From NCBI RefSeq assembly GCF_002157505.1, contig NZ_NFSC01000026.1, forward strand, positions 184,225 to 248,224: 64,000 nt of DNA, read 5' to 3'. Origin of the DNA: Arthrobacter agilis (lineage in GTDB: Bacteria; Actinomycetota; Actinomycetes; Actinomycetales; Micrococcaceae). Under the pieces are notes generated by a model. That model was given only the letters and a program-made list of their open reading frames with translations, did not search any database and was not told the DNA's origin. The translations under genes and the position numbers were made by a program. Shown here piece after piece: positions 54,198-63,025 of the stretch (its first letter is position 1; the number at the start of each line of letters is the position of its first letter).

Positions 54198-54211
54198 TGA
54201 CAACGTTGTCA
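54198..54211. promoter_or_regulatory. Fructan LacI operator upstream of the second GH32 gene
   Basis: TGACAACGTTGTCA, identical to the site at 48.3 kb. It lies 6 bp after a -10-like TAGGAT (54186-54191) and 46 bp before the start codon. Confidence 0.88.
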
Positions 54212-54257
54212 TGTGAGCCGACCCACTCATTGCAGAGTGGAGATTGCAGGTAGCTGT

Positions 54258-56132
54258 ATGAAAGAAATGCGCATGGCGGTCGTGACGGTATTCGCCCTCG
54301 TTCTCGCCCTTTTCGTCCCGACCGCTGGTGCTTTAGCGGGCACACCGGACAATTACGCCGAGTATCCATACGCGGCGACCGACTACAACGAACCCTTCCG
54401 CGGCCAGTTCCACTTCAGCTCGCAGAACGGCTGGATGAACGACATCAACGCCCCCCTCTATTACAACGGGCAGTACCACCTCTTCTACCAGCACAACCCG
54501 CACGGCCTGGACTGGGACACCATGCACTGGGGCCACGCGACCAGCACTGACATGGTGCACTGGCAGCAGAAACCCATCGCCCTCGAGCCCGGCGTCCACA
54601 ACTCCACCCTGTTCTCCGGGGGCGGATGGGTTGACACCAACAATGTGACAGGACTCCGCGGTAACGGGCAGGCACCGATTATCCTATTCACGAACACCAA
54701 CGGCGTGTCGATCGCCTACAGCAATGACGGAGGCAATCGCTTCCAGATGTATAACGGCGGCGCGAAGGTCATCACGACTGCCTATGAATCGCGGGATCCG
54801 AAAGTCTTCTGGGACGCCGCCCGCAATCGCTGGGGAATGGCACTGTGGGCGAACGACGGCGGCAACACCGTCAAGTTCTACAGCTCAACCAATCTTCTCA
54901 ACTGGATAGCTCGCGGCGAATTCCGAGCCGACTGGATCTTCGAGTGCGCCGACATCTTTCAGCTGCCCGTCGACGGCAATACGGGAAATCAGAAATGGGT
55001 GATCACCGACGCCAGCGGCGAGTACTCCGTGGGCTCCCTCAACAGCAACGGGGTTTTCGTTCAGGACGCAGGATTTCCCGCACCGCAGAGGATGGACCAG
55101 GGCCGCGGAGCGTTCGATGGCAGCTTCTACGCGGGCCTGACATTCACGAACCTCCCTACCAACCGGGTCGTCCAGATGTATTGGCAACCCGGCAACAAGG
55201 GAACGACCTGGACCGGCAACGCATCATTTCCCGCCGAGCTAGGCCTGAAGACCTTCCCGGAGGGAATCCGCACCACTCGAGTTCCGATCCCGGAGATTTC
55301 GACCCTCCGGAGCGGAACCCAGTCGTGGGGAACGCGCACCATCACTACCAGCGACAGCTCCGACCCGCTGAACGGCGTGAATGCCGACACCTACGAGCTC
55401 ATCGCCGAGTGGGACCTCAATGGGGCGACCGCTACCGAGTTCGGCTTCCGCCTCCATCAGCGAGCAGACGGGAGCAGCGACCGAACTATCGCCTACAACC
55501 GTCCGCTTCAGCAGATGGAATGGAAGCCTCTCGCTCCCATCAACAATCGGATCAAGATGCGGATTCTCGTAGACAGAGGCCAGGTCGAAGCGTTCGGGAA
55601 CGACGGGAAGTTTTCGTTGACGGAGAACACCGACTTCAACTCAGCCTCGAACAGTCTCGGTATCTCAACCTATGCGCAGGGCGGCAACGTGACCTTGACA
55701 TCCCTGACATTCCACCGGCTCGGTAAGGCGTTCACCGCCAAACCAAGCGGGCCTGGCGTCACGGCAGGCCAGATCCGGTGGAACGGGACGAACAAGTGCC
55801 TCGATCGGGATCCCAGCGGCACGGTAAACATCTGGGACTGCAACGAGAATCTTCAGCAGTCGTGGATCTACGACTCGGTCAACGGGCAACTGAAGGTCGG
55901 TGGAAACTGCCTCGACCAGCCAATCGAGAACATTGGCAACGGCGCCGGACTCAACGCCTGGAAGTGCAACCAGCAGGATCAACAGCGCTGGACCCGGCAG
56001 GGCGACGGCCAGTTCCGCAACGCCTGGTCCGGCCGGTGCGTCGACTTGGCTGGTGGAGACGCGACAAACGGTCGGCGACTCCAGGTCTGGGACTGCGCGG
56101 GCGGACCCAACCAAAGGTTCACGGGCGTTTAG
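54258..56132 (+). CDS. Secreted GH32 fructan hydrolase with a ricin-type (CBM13) domain
   Basis: The 624-aa protein has a signal peptide (cut near GALAG, about residue 27). The GH32 propeller has Asp62 in WMNDINA instead of the usual WMNDPNG, ESRDP at 178-181 and FECAD with Glu229. These variants occur in actinobacterial levan-active members. A C-terminal beta-sandwich (about 355-490) is followed by a ricin B-like carbohydrate-binding module (about 504-624) with repeated Q-W motifs (QQSWIY, QQRWTR, NQRFTG). Start ATG 54258 has AGG about 9 bases upstream. The exact linkage cleaved is undetermined. Confidence 0.88.
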   Translation: MKEMRMAVVTVFALVLALFVPTAGALAGTPDNYAEYPYAATDYNEPFRGQFHFSSQNGWMNDINAPLYYNGQYHLFYQHNPHGLDWDTMHWGHATSTDMVHWQQKPIALEPGVHNSTLFSGGGWVDTNNVTGLRGNGQAPIILFTNTNGVSIAYSNDGGNRFQMYNGGAKVITTAYESRDPKVFWDAARNRWGMALWANDGGNTVKFYSSTNLLNWIARGEFRADWIFECADIFQLPVDGNTGNQKWVITDASGEYSVGSLNSNGVFVQDAGFPAPQRMDQGRGAFDGSFYAGLTFTNLPTNRVVQMYWQPGNKGTTWTGNASFPAELGLKTFPEGIRTTRVPIPEISTLRSGTQSWGTRTITTSDSSDPLNGVNADTYELIAEWDLNGATATEFGFRLHQRADGSSDRTIAYNRPLQQMEWKPLAPINNRIKMRILVDRGQVEAFGNDGKFSLTENTDFNSASNSLGISTYAQGGNVTLTSLTFHRLGKAFTAKPSGPGVTAGQIRWNGTNKCLDRDPSGTVNIWDCNENLQQSWIYDSVNGQLKVGGNCLDQPIENIGNGAGLNAWKCNQQDQQRWTRQGDGQFRNAWSGRCVDLAGGDATNGRRLQVWDCAGGPNQRFTGV

Positions 56133-56149
56133 CGTGCACTGCTAGACGT

Positions 56150-56184
56150 AGGTGGGGCGAGCGACGCGGTCGTTCGCCCCACCT
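56150..56184 (+). terminator. Terminator of the second GH32 gene
   Basis: Fifteen-bp arms at 56150-56164 and 56170-56184, with one G-U pair, follow the stop by 17 bp. There is no pronounced T run. Confidence 0.7.
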
Positions 56185-56786
56185 GAGGTTCTAAGCGAGT
56201 TCCGAATACCGCACCTACAGACGACGTCCCTGCCGATGAAAACAGACAAATGCCGGCCAGGGCTGCGTGGGACAAAAGCTTCAGCCCGAGGCCTCTGAAG
56301 TTTCGTCCACTCTTCGGCGATCACCGACGTTATGTCAGGCAGCGGTTCGGGAGGGGGCGAACCCCTCCTACGCAGTGCTCTTTAACACGATCTGCTCAAA
56401 CGCCGCGGTGAGTTCGCCGCCACCGACAGGGCGCGCTGTTCAGGGGCCACCAGGTGGTTATAGGTGTAGGAGCGAACGAACACGATGGAGGGCGACGGCC
56501 TCCTCCCAACCAGTCACAAGCGCGACAAACCAGCACGGCGAGCGGGTCCACTTCGTGCACAATTGGCCTGGAACCACGTTCCTTTGCTCTCCCGGCTGCG
56601 CTGACGGACGCTATCAACGGCACCGAGCAGGCCTTCACCGCCTCGGAGTAGCACCAAACCGGAGCCGGGCGGCGTCGCCGTGCGCCAGCACGCGAGTCGA
56701 GACCCCGGCGTCCACCCAGAGGATGGACGCCAAGGCCCCTGCATGAGGGGCCGACGGCGGTGGATCCCACGGCGGCCCCGGCGGTG
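56185..56786. other. Gap between the GH32 and GH1 genes
   Basis: About 600 bp without a supported gene. Short readings are arginine- and proline-rich and lack ribosome binding sites. A hairpin GGCCCCT/AGGGGCC at 56734-56752 is a possible weak terminator of the GH1 gene on the minus strand. Confidence 0.6.
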
Positions 56787-58073
56787 TCAGGCGGAGTGAA
56801 CGACGTCGGCTTGCGTGTCCAGGCCGGCCTGCACAGCGTGGTCCTGTGCCAGGCCACCCAGCCAGCGCGCGCTTTCCTTCGGTGTGCGCTCCTGGGTGGT
56901 GCGGTCCACGGCGATGAGCCCGAACTTCGGCCGGTAGCCGAACACCCATTCGTAGTTGTCGAAGGCGGTCCAGGCGATGTAGCCGCGGACGTCGATGCCG
57001 TCGGCCAGGCAGGACGCCACGCTGTCCACCGCAGCCTTGAGGTACTCCACCCGCTGCGTATCGTCTTCGGTGGCGAGGCCGTTCTCCGTGACGATCACCG
57101 GGATGCCGGCGATCCGGTGAGCTTCCCGGATGGTCGTCCCGAGGGCTTGAGGGTAGATCTCCTCGCCCATCTGGTTCGTCGCCGCGCCTTCCGGTACCGG
57201 CGCGAGACCGTTCGGGCCGTAGACGGTACGGCCATAGGTCTGGATGCCCACGAAGTCGTCGCCGCGGGATGCCTCGAGGAAGCGTTCGTTGACGTCGCGG
57301 CGCACCTGGTCGGCGGTGTCGCTCCCGCCCTCGATGGACTGGATGTCCGAGTTCGCCAGGGTCCAGCCCACGGGAAGCTCCGGGCGGCGGGTCTTGATCG
57401 CTGCTGTGGCAGCGTGGTGTGCTGCAAGCTTCACGTCGAAGCCGGCGTCCGTCGACGAGAACTGGAACGGGGCGACCGTGCTGGGGTCTACGCCGAGGCG
57501 TTCTGCGGCTGCGGCCCACACAGGCACCGATCCGCGGTTCTCGGGGGCCTCGCGGCCGATGCCGAAGGACTTCAGCAGCCACGGCAGGTTCGGCTCGTTC
57601 AGGGTGCAGGCGACGCCGATGAGGTCGCCCAGGTGCGCCATGACGCGGTCGCAGTAGCGGGCGAACAGTGCGGCTGTCCGGGGGCCCTCCCAGCCGCCGA
57701 CGGCGAGGAGCCACCGCGGGGACGCGAAGTGGTGGAAGGTGACCACGGGGGTGAGGCCGTGCTCGTGGCAGGCCTCCAGGACGCGCCGGTAGTGGTTCAG
57801 TTCGGCCTGGGAGAAGAGGCCCTCCTCCGGCTCGATGCGCGCCCACTCGAGTGAGAAGCGGTAGCTCGTGAACCCCAGGCTCGCGATCAGGGCGATGTCC
57901 TCGCGGTAGCGGTGGTAGTGGTCCAGGGCATCGCCGGACGGCTCGGAGAACATGGTGCCCGGCAGGTGCTCCAGGAACCAGACGTCGCTGTTGACGTTGC
58001 TCCCCTCCACCTGGTGCCCGGCACTGGCGACACCCCAGAGGAAGTCCTGCGGGAAGGGTGATGCGTCGGTCAT
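56787..58073 (-). CDS. GH1 family beta-glucosidase
   Basis: The 428-aa protein is a retaining beta-glycosidase of family GH1. The acid/base TLNEPN lies near residue 160 and the nucleophile VTENG has Glu330. The N-terminal FPQDFLWGVASAGHQVEG is standard. It lacks a signal peptide, so it acts inside the cell on imported glucosides. It is divergent from an oligopeptide-type ABC operon. A 40-codon fragment of a related gene survives at 38.4 kb. Confidence 0.93.
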   Translation of the reverse strand: MTDASPFPQDFLWGVASAGHQVEGSNVNSDVWFLEHLPGTMFSEPSGDALDHYHRYREDIALIASLGFTSYRFSLEWARIEPEEGLFSQAELNHYRRVLEACHEHGLTPVVTFHHFASPRWLLAVGGWEGPRTAALFARYCDRVMAHLGDLIGVACTLNEPNLPWLLKSFGIGREAPENRGSVPVWAAAAERLGVDPSTVAPFQFSSTDAGFDVKLAAHHAATAAIKTRRPELPVGWTLANSDIQSIEGGSDTADQVRRDVNERFLEASRGDDFVGIQTYGRTVYGPNGLAPVPEGAATNQMGEEIYPQALGTTIREAHRIAGIPVIVTENGLATEDDTQRVEYLKAAVDSVASCLADGIDVRGYIAWTAFDNYEWVFGYRPKFGLIAVDRTTQERTPKESARWLGGLAQDHAVQAGLDTQADVVHSA

Positions 58074-58175
58074 GTGGATCCTTTCGGTTCAGCGCCCGGG
58101 AGGCGCAACGGGCCTCTCTGCCCTGGCTTCCAATCCTTTCCCGTCGCGTGACCGACGCCACAATACCTTTTCAAT

Positions 58176-58186
58176 GAATGACATTC
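58176..58186. promoter_or_regulatory. Short palindrome in the bgl-ABC divergent promoter
   Basis: GAATGACATTC is an 11-base odd-centred palindrome in the 219-bp gap, about 106 bp before the ABC gene and 102 bp before the GH1 gene. It may be a regulator site; no regulator gene is adjacent in this window. Confidence 0.4.
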
Positions 58187-58292
58187 TCATGTGAGTGCCG
58201 ATTGTGGGCGGCTGATGCTTGGAAGGAGCCGGCGAGCCGCCAGCCCCGACTGACTCCCTCCGCTGTTCCGTCAAAATGCAAAGGCGCACTAC

Positions 58293-59849
58293 ATGAAACT
58301 TCTGAACCCCTCCGTCCGTGGGAGCTCCGCCGTTCTGGCTGGAGCGCTGCTGCTGGGATCGTTGACCGCGTGCGGCGGCAGCTCCAACCAGGCGGCGGCC
58401 GAGGCCGATACCAGTATGCTGACCCTGGCCATCGACAGTGACTCCGGTTCCTTCGGCTATGACCCGCTGCGCGTCTCGGCAGCCCAGCGGCAGTTCTTCG
58501 AAGGCCTCTACGAGAGCCTGATGACGCTCCAGCCGGACGGATCGGCAGGCCCGGGCCTGGCCGAGGAGTTCAGCTACAACGCGGACAACACGGTGATGAC
58601 GCTGACCCTCAGGGATGACGTCACGTTCACCGACGGGTCGAAGCTCGACGCCGGACTGGTCAAGGCGAACCTCGACCGCCGGTCCGATCCTGCGCTGAGT
58701 GCCTACTCCGCGGTCGCCAAGGGCGGGGCGCAGGAGATCACCTCCGTCGACGTCGTCAGTCCCACCGAAGTGGCCCTGACGTTCGCCAAGCCGCAGCCAG
58801 GTTTCGAGAAGAACCTCACCTCCACCACCGGCATGATCGTCGGCAAGGACGGCGTCACGGACACCGCGAGCCTTGCTGCGACCCCGGACGGATCCGGTCC
58901 GTACACCCTGGACCCGACCACCGTGAAGGGCAGCAAATACGTCTTCGTGAAGAACGAGGAGAGCTCGGAGGCCTCGGACTTCGCCTTCGACAAGGTCGTC
59001 TTCAGTGTCGTCCTCGACCCGCAGGCCCGGGCGAACGCCCTGGTGTCCGGCCAGGCCGACGTCGCCATGCTGACCTCGTCCACCGTCGACTTCGCAGAAT
59101 CCAAGGGGTCGGGCGTCTCCCAGATCGGCGGCACCGTCAACACCATGATCTCCTTCGACAAGATCGGCAAGACGGCACCCGCGTTCGCGGAGGAGAAGGT
59201 CCGGCAGGCGATCCAGCACGCCATCAACCGGCAGGCCCTGGTGGACGCACTCCACAAGGGTGACATCCCCGCATGGAACGCCCTGCCGAAGGACTCCGCC
59301 GGCTTCACCGAGGACCTCGAGACCGAGTTCGCCTACGACCCAGACAAGGCGAAGAGCCTGCTCGCGGAAGCCGGCTACCCGGACGGATTCGACTTCACCA
59401 TCATCGCCAGCGCACAGACGCAGACGGACCTGCAGGCAGTCCAGAAGGACCTGGCCGCGGTCGGGATCACCATGAACGTCAAGATGGCCGCCTCCACCGA
59501 TGAAGCCTTCGCCGCCGTTGCCACCACGCCGCTGGGGTACAGCCCCCTGAACTGGGACAACCCGGTCGGCGTGATGTACGGAGTCGTCCTCAACGGTTTC
59601 ACCAACGTGCAGAAGGCCACGGATGAGCAGCTGAGCGCGGCGACGGCCGAACTGGCTGCCGCCAAGGACGACGCCGCTGCCAAGACCGCGGCCACCAAGC
59701 TGAACACCCGCCTCGTGGAATCCGGCTGGATGATCCCGCTGTACGAAGCCCTCGTCAACCAGGGCTACAACACCAAGAAGGTGGCGCCGGTGGAGTTCGC
59801 CGGTACCAACGCCTACCCGCTCCTCTCGTCCTACAAGCCGGCCAGCTAA
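58293..59849 (+). CDS. ABC transporter substrate-binding lipoprotein, oligopeptide/nickel (family 5) type
   Basis: The 518-aa lipoprotein has the lipobox LGSLTAC (Cys27). The mature part follows the type-II cluster C fold of DppA/OppA-like proteins: FEGLYESLMTLQPDGSAGPG, then PGLAEEFSYNADNTVMTLTL and VRQAIQHAINRQALVDALHK. These proteins bind oligopeptides or, in actinobacteria and Archaea, oligosaccharides. Its position opposite a beta-glucosidase suggests a beta-glucoside ligand. The start follows CAAAGG-like sequence. Confidence 0.87.
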   Translation: MKLLNPSVRGSSAVLAGALLLGSLTACGGSSNQAAAEADTSMLTLAIDSDSGSFGYDPLRVSAAQRQFFEGLYESLMTLQPDGSAGPGLAEEFSYNADNTVMTLTLRDDVTFTDGSKLDAGLVKANLDRRSDPALSAYSAVAKGGAQEITSVDVVSPTEVALTFAKPQPGFEKNLTSTTGMIVGKDGVTDTASLAATPDGSGPYTLDPTTVKGSKYVFVKNEESSEASDFAFDKVVFSVVLDPQARANALVSGQADVAMLTSSTVDFAESKGSGVSQIGGTVNTMISFDKIGKTAPAFAEEKVRQAIQHAINRQALVDALHKGDIPAWNALPKDSAGFTEDLETEFAYDPDKAKSLLAEAGYPDGFDFTIIASAQTQTDLQAVQKDLAAVGITMNVKMAASTDEAFAAVATTPLGYSPLNWDNPVGVMYGVVLNGFTNVQKATDEQLSAATAELAAAKDDAAAKTAATKLNTRLVESGWMIPLYEALVNQGYNTKKVAPVEFAGTNAYPLLSSYKPAS

Positions 59850-59858
59850 TACCCGATC

Positions 59859-59902
59859 CGGCCGGGCGGGCTCACCATTCCACAGGAGAGCCCGCCCGGC
59901 CG
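59859..59902 (+). terminator. Intercistronic hairpin after the family-5 binding-protein gene
   Basis: Perfect 14-bp arms CGGCCGGGCGGGCT and complement at 59859-59872 and 59889-59902 lie between the binding-protein and permease genes. There is no T run. Confidence 0.75.
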
Positions 59903-59924
59903 AATCCGACCGATGGAGGTCACC

Positions 59925-60866
59925 ATGGCACTATTCATCGCCAAGCGCCTGCTGATGGCACTGGCCACAGTCCTGGTGGTCGCCGTGCTGGCATTCCTGC
60001 TGGTGCACGCCATGCCGGGCAGCCCCGGAGCCGTGTCCCTCGGGGCCGGCGCGTCCCAGGAGGCAATCGACGAGGTCAACCAGCGTCTGGGCTGGTCGGA
60101 TTCCCTTCCCGTCCAGTTCTTCCGCTGGCTGGGTGCCGCCGTCCAGGGCGATTTCGGGATCTCCCTCATCGATGGCCGCTCCGTCAGTGCGGACCTGGCC
60201 GGCAGGCTCCCGGTCACCGCGTCGCTGGCTGCCGGTGCCACCGTGCTCAGCGCCGTCCTCGGCATCGCCCTGGGCGTGACCGCCGCCGTCCGCGGCGGCG
60301 TCGTGGACCGCATCATCGGGGGCGTCGCCGGCATGGCGGTAGCCCTGCCGGCCTTCTGGATCGGCATCATCTTCGTCTACCTCCTGGCGGTGCAGTCCCC
60401 GATCTTTCCGGCAACCGGTTATGTCCCGTTCGAAGTTTCCCCGAGGGACTGGGCCCTGTCCCTGGCGTTGCCGGTGATCACCCTGGCCGTGGGCGGGGCG
60501 GCGTTCATCGCCCGCCAGACCCGGGCCTCGATGCTCGAGGCGCTGCAGCAGGAGCACATCCGGACCCTCCGCGCGACGGCCACTCCTACCTGGAAGATCC
60601 TGTACGTCCATGCGCTGCGCTACGCCAGCCTTCCCATCGTGGCCGGCATCGCGCTGCAGTTCATCCAGCTCTTCGGCGGTTCCGTCATCGCCGAGCAGTT
60701 GTTCGCCATGCCCGGCCTGGGCCAGGCCGTCCAGAACTCCGTCAGCACCCATGACGCCCCGTCCGTGCAGGGCGTGGTGGTGATCGCCACTGTCGTGGTG
60801 GTTGCCGTGAACCTGGTGCTGGAACTCGCCACCAAGTTCCTCGACCCGAAGTTGCGTGCCTCATGA
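59925..60866 (+). CDS. ABC transporter permease (DppB/OppB-like)
   Basis: The 313-aa protein starts at ATG 59925 with GGAGGT 4 bases upstream. It has six hydrophobic helices. The cytoplasmic loop with EHIRTLRATATPTWKILYVH (EAA-like motif) and ALRYASLPIVAG is typical of the DppB family. Its stop overlaps the next gene's start by four bases. Confidence 0.93.
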   Translation: MALFIAKRLLMALATVLVVAVLAFLLVHAMPGSPGAVSLGAGASQEAIDEVNQRLGWSDSLPVQFFRWLGAAVQGDFGISLIDGRSVSADLAGRLPVTASLAAGATVLSAVLGIALGVTAAVRGGVVDRIIGGVAGMAVALPAFWIGIIFVYLLAVQSPIFPATGYVPFEVSPRDWALSLALPVITLAVGGAAFIARQTRASMLEALQQEHIRTLRATATPTWKILYVHALRYASLPIVAGIALQFIQLFGGSVIAEQLFAMPGLGQAVQNSVSTHDAPSVQGVVVIATVVVVAVNLVLELATKFLDPKLRAS

Positions 60867-63025
60867 TCCCGAACGTCGCCCCTGCCCCTGCGGACTCTCC
60901 GGATCCGACGTCGGCTGCGCTCCTTCCTCCGGCTCCCGCCAGGGCCGGCCGCCGATTCTCCGTCGCCAAGCTGTTCACCTCGCCGGCCAGCACCGCCGGC
61001 GTGATCTGGCTGGCCGCGATCGTGCTCGCCTCCCTGACCGCGCCCCTCTGGTTGCCCTTCAAGACCGAGGACCAGGACTTCACCGCCGTCCTCTCCGGAC
61101 CCAGCGCCGCTCACTGGCTCGGGACGGACGAACTCGGCCGGGACCTCCTGAGCCGCATCTTCGCCTCCGCTGCCGGCACGCTGGGGACCTCCATGATCAC
61201 CGTGATCGTCGCCGTCGGGCTGGGCACCCTCCTGGCGATGCTCGCAGCAGCCGCAGGTGAACGCGTGGAAGCCGGAATCAGCCGCGTCACGGAGATCATG
61301 ATGTCCCTGCCCGGCACGGTGATCATCCTGGCCGTCATCGGCGCCGTGGGAACCAATATCCCGCTGGTCATGGCCATCCTCGGCGTGCTGATCTCGGCGG
61401 GTATCTACCGTGTCATGCTGGGCCAGGCCAAGTCGCTGCAGTCCCAGCTCTATGTGGACGCAGCCAAGGTGGACGGCGTCAGTGCCGTGGGCATCAGCCT
61501 CCGCCACGTGCTGCCCGGCCTGACGAACACCATCGTGGTCCAGGCGGCCCTGATCTTCGCCGTCGGCATGCTCATCCAGGCCGGGTTGGCCTTCATCGGC
61601 TTCGGGCCGCCCATCCCCGAGCCGAGCTGGGGCGGGATGATCCAGGGCGCGTCCCAGCACGTCTACGACGCGCCGTGGCTCATGGTCCCCACCGGGGCCG
61701 TACTCGCGCTGACGGTCCTCGCCGCCAACGCCATCGGCAACGCGCTCGGCAAGGCACCCAATGCCACCGCCTCCCACCTGCCCTCCGCCGCCGCCCGCCG
61801 GCAGCGGGCGAAAGCCGTCGCTGCCATCGCTGCGGCCGCCCCGACCGCTTCGTCCGGGGAGGACGAGGCGGGGTCCAAGGACACGCTGAGCGTGCGTAAT
61901 CTGTCCGTAGGAGTGGATTCTGCAGGTACGGGCGCGGATACGGGTAATGGTGTCCGCCTGGTCACGGACGTCTCCTTCGACGTCGAACCGGGCACCGTCC
62001 TGGGCCTGGTGGGCGAGTCAGGGTGTGGCAAGACCATGACGGCGCTGTCGCTGCTGGGCCTGCTGCCGTCCGGGGTCTCCGTGACTGGAGGCCAGATCCT
62101 CTGGAACGGCAGGAACCTCGCCGCGGCGACCGACAAGGACATGGAAGGCATCCGCGGACGCGAGATCGCCCTCATCTCGCAGGAACCCATGCGTGCCCTG
62201 GACCCGATGTTCACCGTGGGCTACCAGCTCACCGCCGCAATCCGGCGGCTACGCAGGACGGGCAGGGCCGAAACGAAGGCCGAAGCACTGAACCTGCTGG
62301 AGAAGGTGGGCATCGTGGACGCCGCCCGCATCCTCACGGTCTACCCGCACCAGATCAGCGGCGGCATGGCCCAGCGCGTGGCCATCGCCCTGGCGCTCTC
62401 CGGCCGGCCCCGCCTGCTCGTCGCCGACGAACCCACCACGGCACTGGACGTCACCGTGCAGGCCGAGATCCTCTCACTGCTCCGCAGCCTGGCGAAGGAG
62501 ACCGGGATGTCCGTGGTCATGGTGACCCATGACCTCGGCGTCGTCGCCGACCTGTGCGACCGGGTCGCTGTGATGTACGCCGGCCAGATTGTGGAGAACG
62601 GCCGGACGGACAGCATCCTGGACAACCCGCGCCACCCCTACACCCTGGCCCTGCTGGCCGCGGACCCGCACGCCACCAGTGCCGCTGACATGCCCGAGCG
62701 GCTGGCCACCATCAGCGGGCAGGTCCCGCAGCCCAAGGACTGGCCCACCACGTGCCGCTTCGCCGCCCGCTGCCAGTTCGCCGGGTCCGCCTGTATGGTC
62801 CCCGTCCCGCTGGTACCGTCCGGCACCGGCGAGGGGCTGGTCCGCTGCGTCAAGGCCGACGAACTGGCCGTCGAAGGCCTGGACTGGGTGGCCACCGATG
62901 TACCGACCCACCGCATCCTGGACCTCGTCGAAACACGACCGGCCGAAGCCAGGACCACTGAAATCAGGACCGCTCACGTCGAAGCACGACCCGCTGAAAG
63001 AACCGCTGAGAAGGATCCCGCATGA
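60863..63025 (+). CDS. Fused ABC permease and ATP-binding protein (DppC-DppD fusion)
   Basis: The 720-aa protein joins two functions that are usually separate. Residues 40-300 form a DppC-like permease with [20 protein letters not shown]. After a linker of about 40 residues rich in Ala and Arg, residues 345-700 form a DppD-like ATPase. The ATPase has [17 protein letters not shown] (near 383), [20 protein letters not shown] and [17 protein letters not shown] Cys-rich [14 protein letters not shown] segment near 630 is typical of the OppD/DppD C-terminus. The tail is repetitive in Glu, Arg and Ala. Confidence 0.9.
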   Translation: MIPNVAPAPADSPDPTSAALLPPAPARAGRRFSVAKLFTSPASTAGVIWLAAIVLASLTAPLWLPFKTEDQDFTAVLSGPSAAHWLGTDELGRDLLSRIFASAAGTLGTSMITVIVAVGLGTLLAMLAAAAGERVEAGISRVTEIMMSLPGTVIILAVIGAVGTNIPLVMAILGVLISAGIYRVMLGQAKSLQSQLYVDAAKVDGVSAVGISLRHVLPGLTNTIVVQAALIFAVGMLIQAGLAFIGFGPPIPEPSWGGMIQGASQHVYDAPWLMVPTGAVLALTVLAANAIGNALGKAPNATASHLPSAAARRQRAKAVAAIAAAAPTASSGEDEAGSKDTLSVRNLSVGVDSAGTGADTGNGVRLVTDVSFDVEPGTVLGLVGESGCGKTMTALSLLGLLPSGVSVTGGQILWNGRNLAAATDKDMEGIRGREIALISQEPMRALDPMFTVGYQLTAAIRRLRRTGRAETKAEALNLLEKVGIVDAARILTVYPHQISGGMAQRVAIALALSGRPRLLVADEPTTALDVTVQAEILSLLRSLAKETGMSVVMVTHDLGVVADLCDRVAVMYAGQIVENGRTDSILDNPRHPYTLALLAADPHATSAADMPERLATISGQVPQPKDWPTTCRFAARCQFAGSACMVPVPLVPSGTGEGLVRCVKADELAVEGLDWVATDVPTHRILDLVETRPAEARTTEIRTAHVEARPAERTAEKDPA

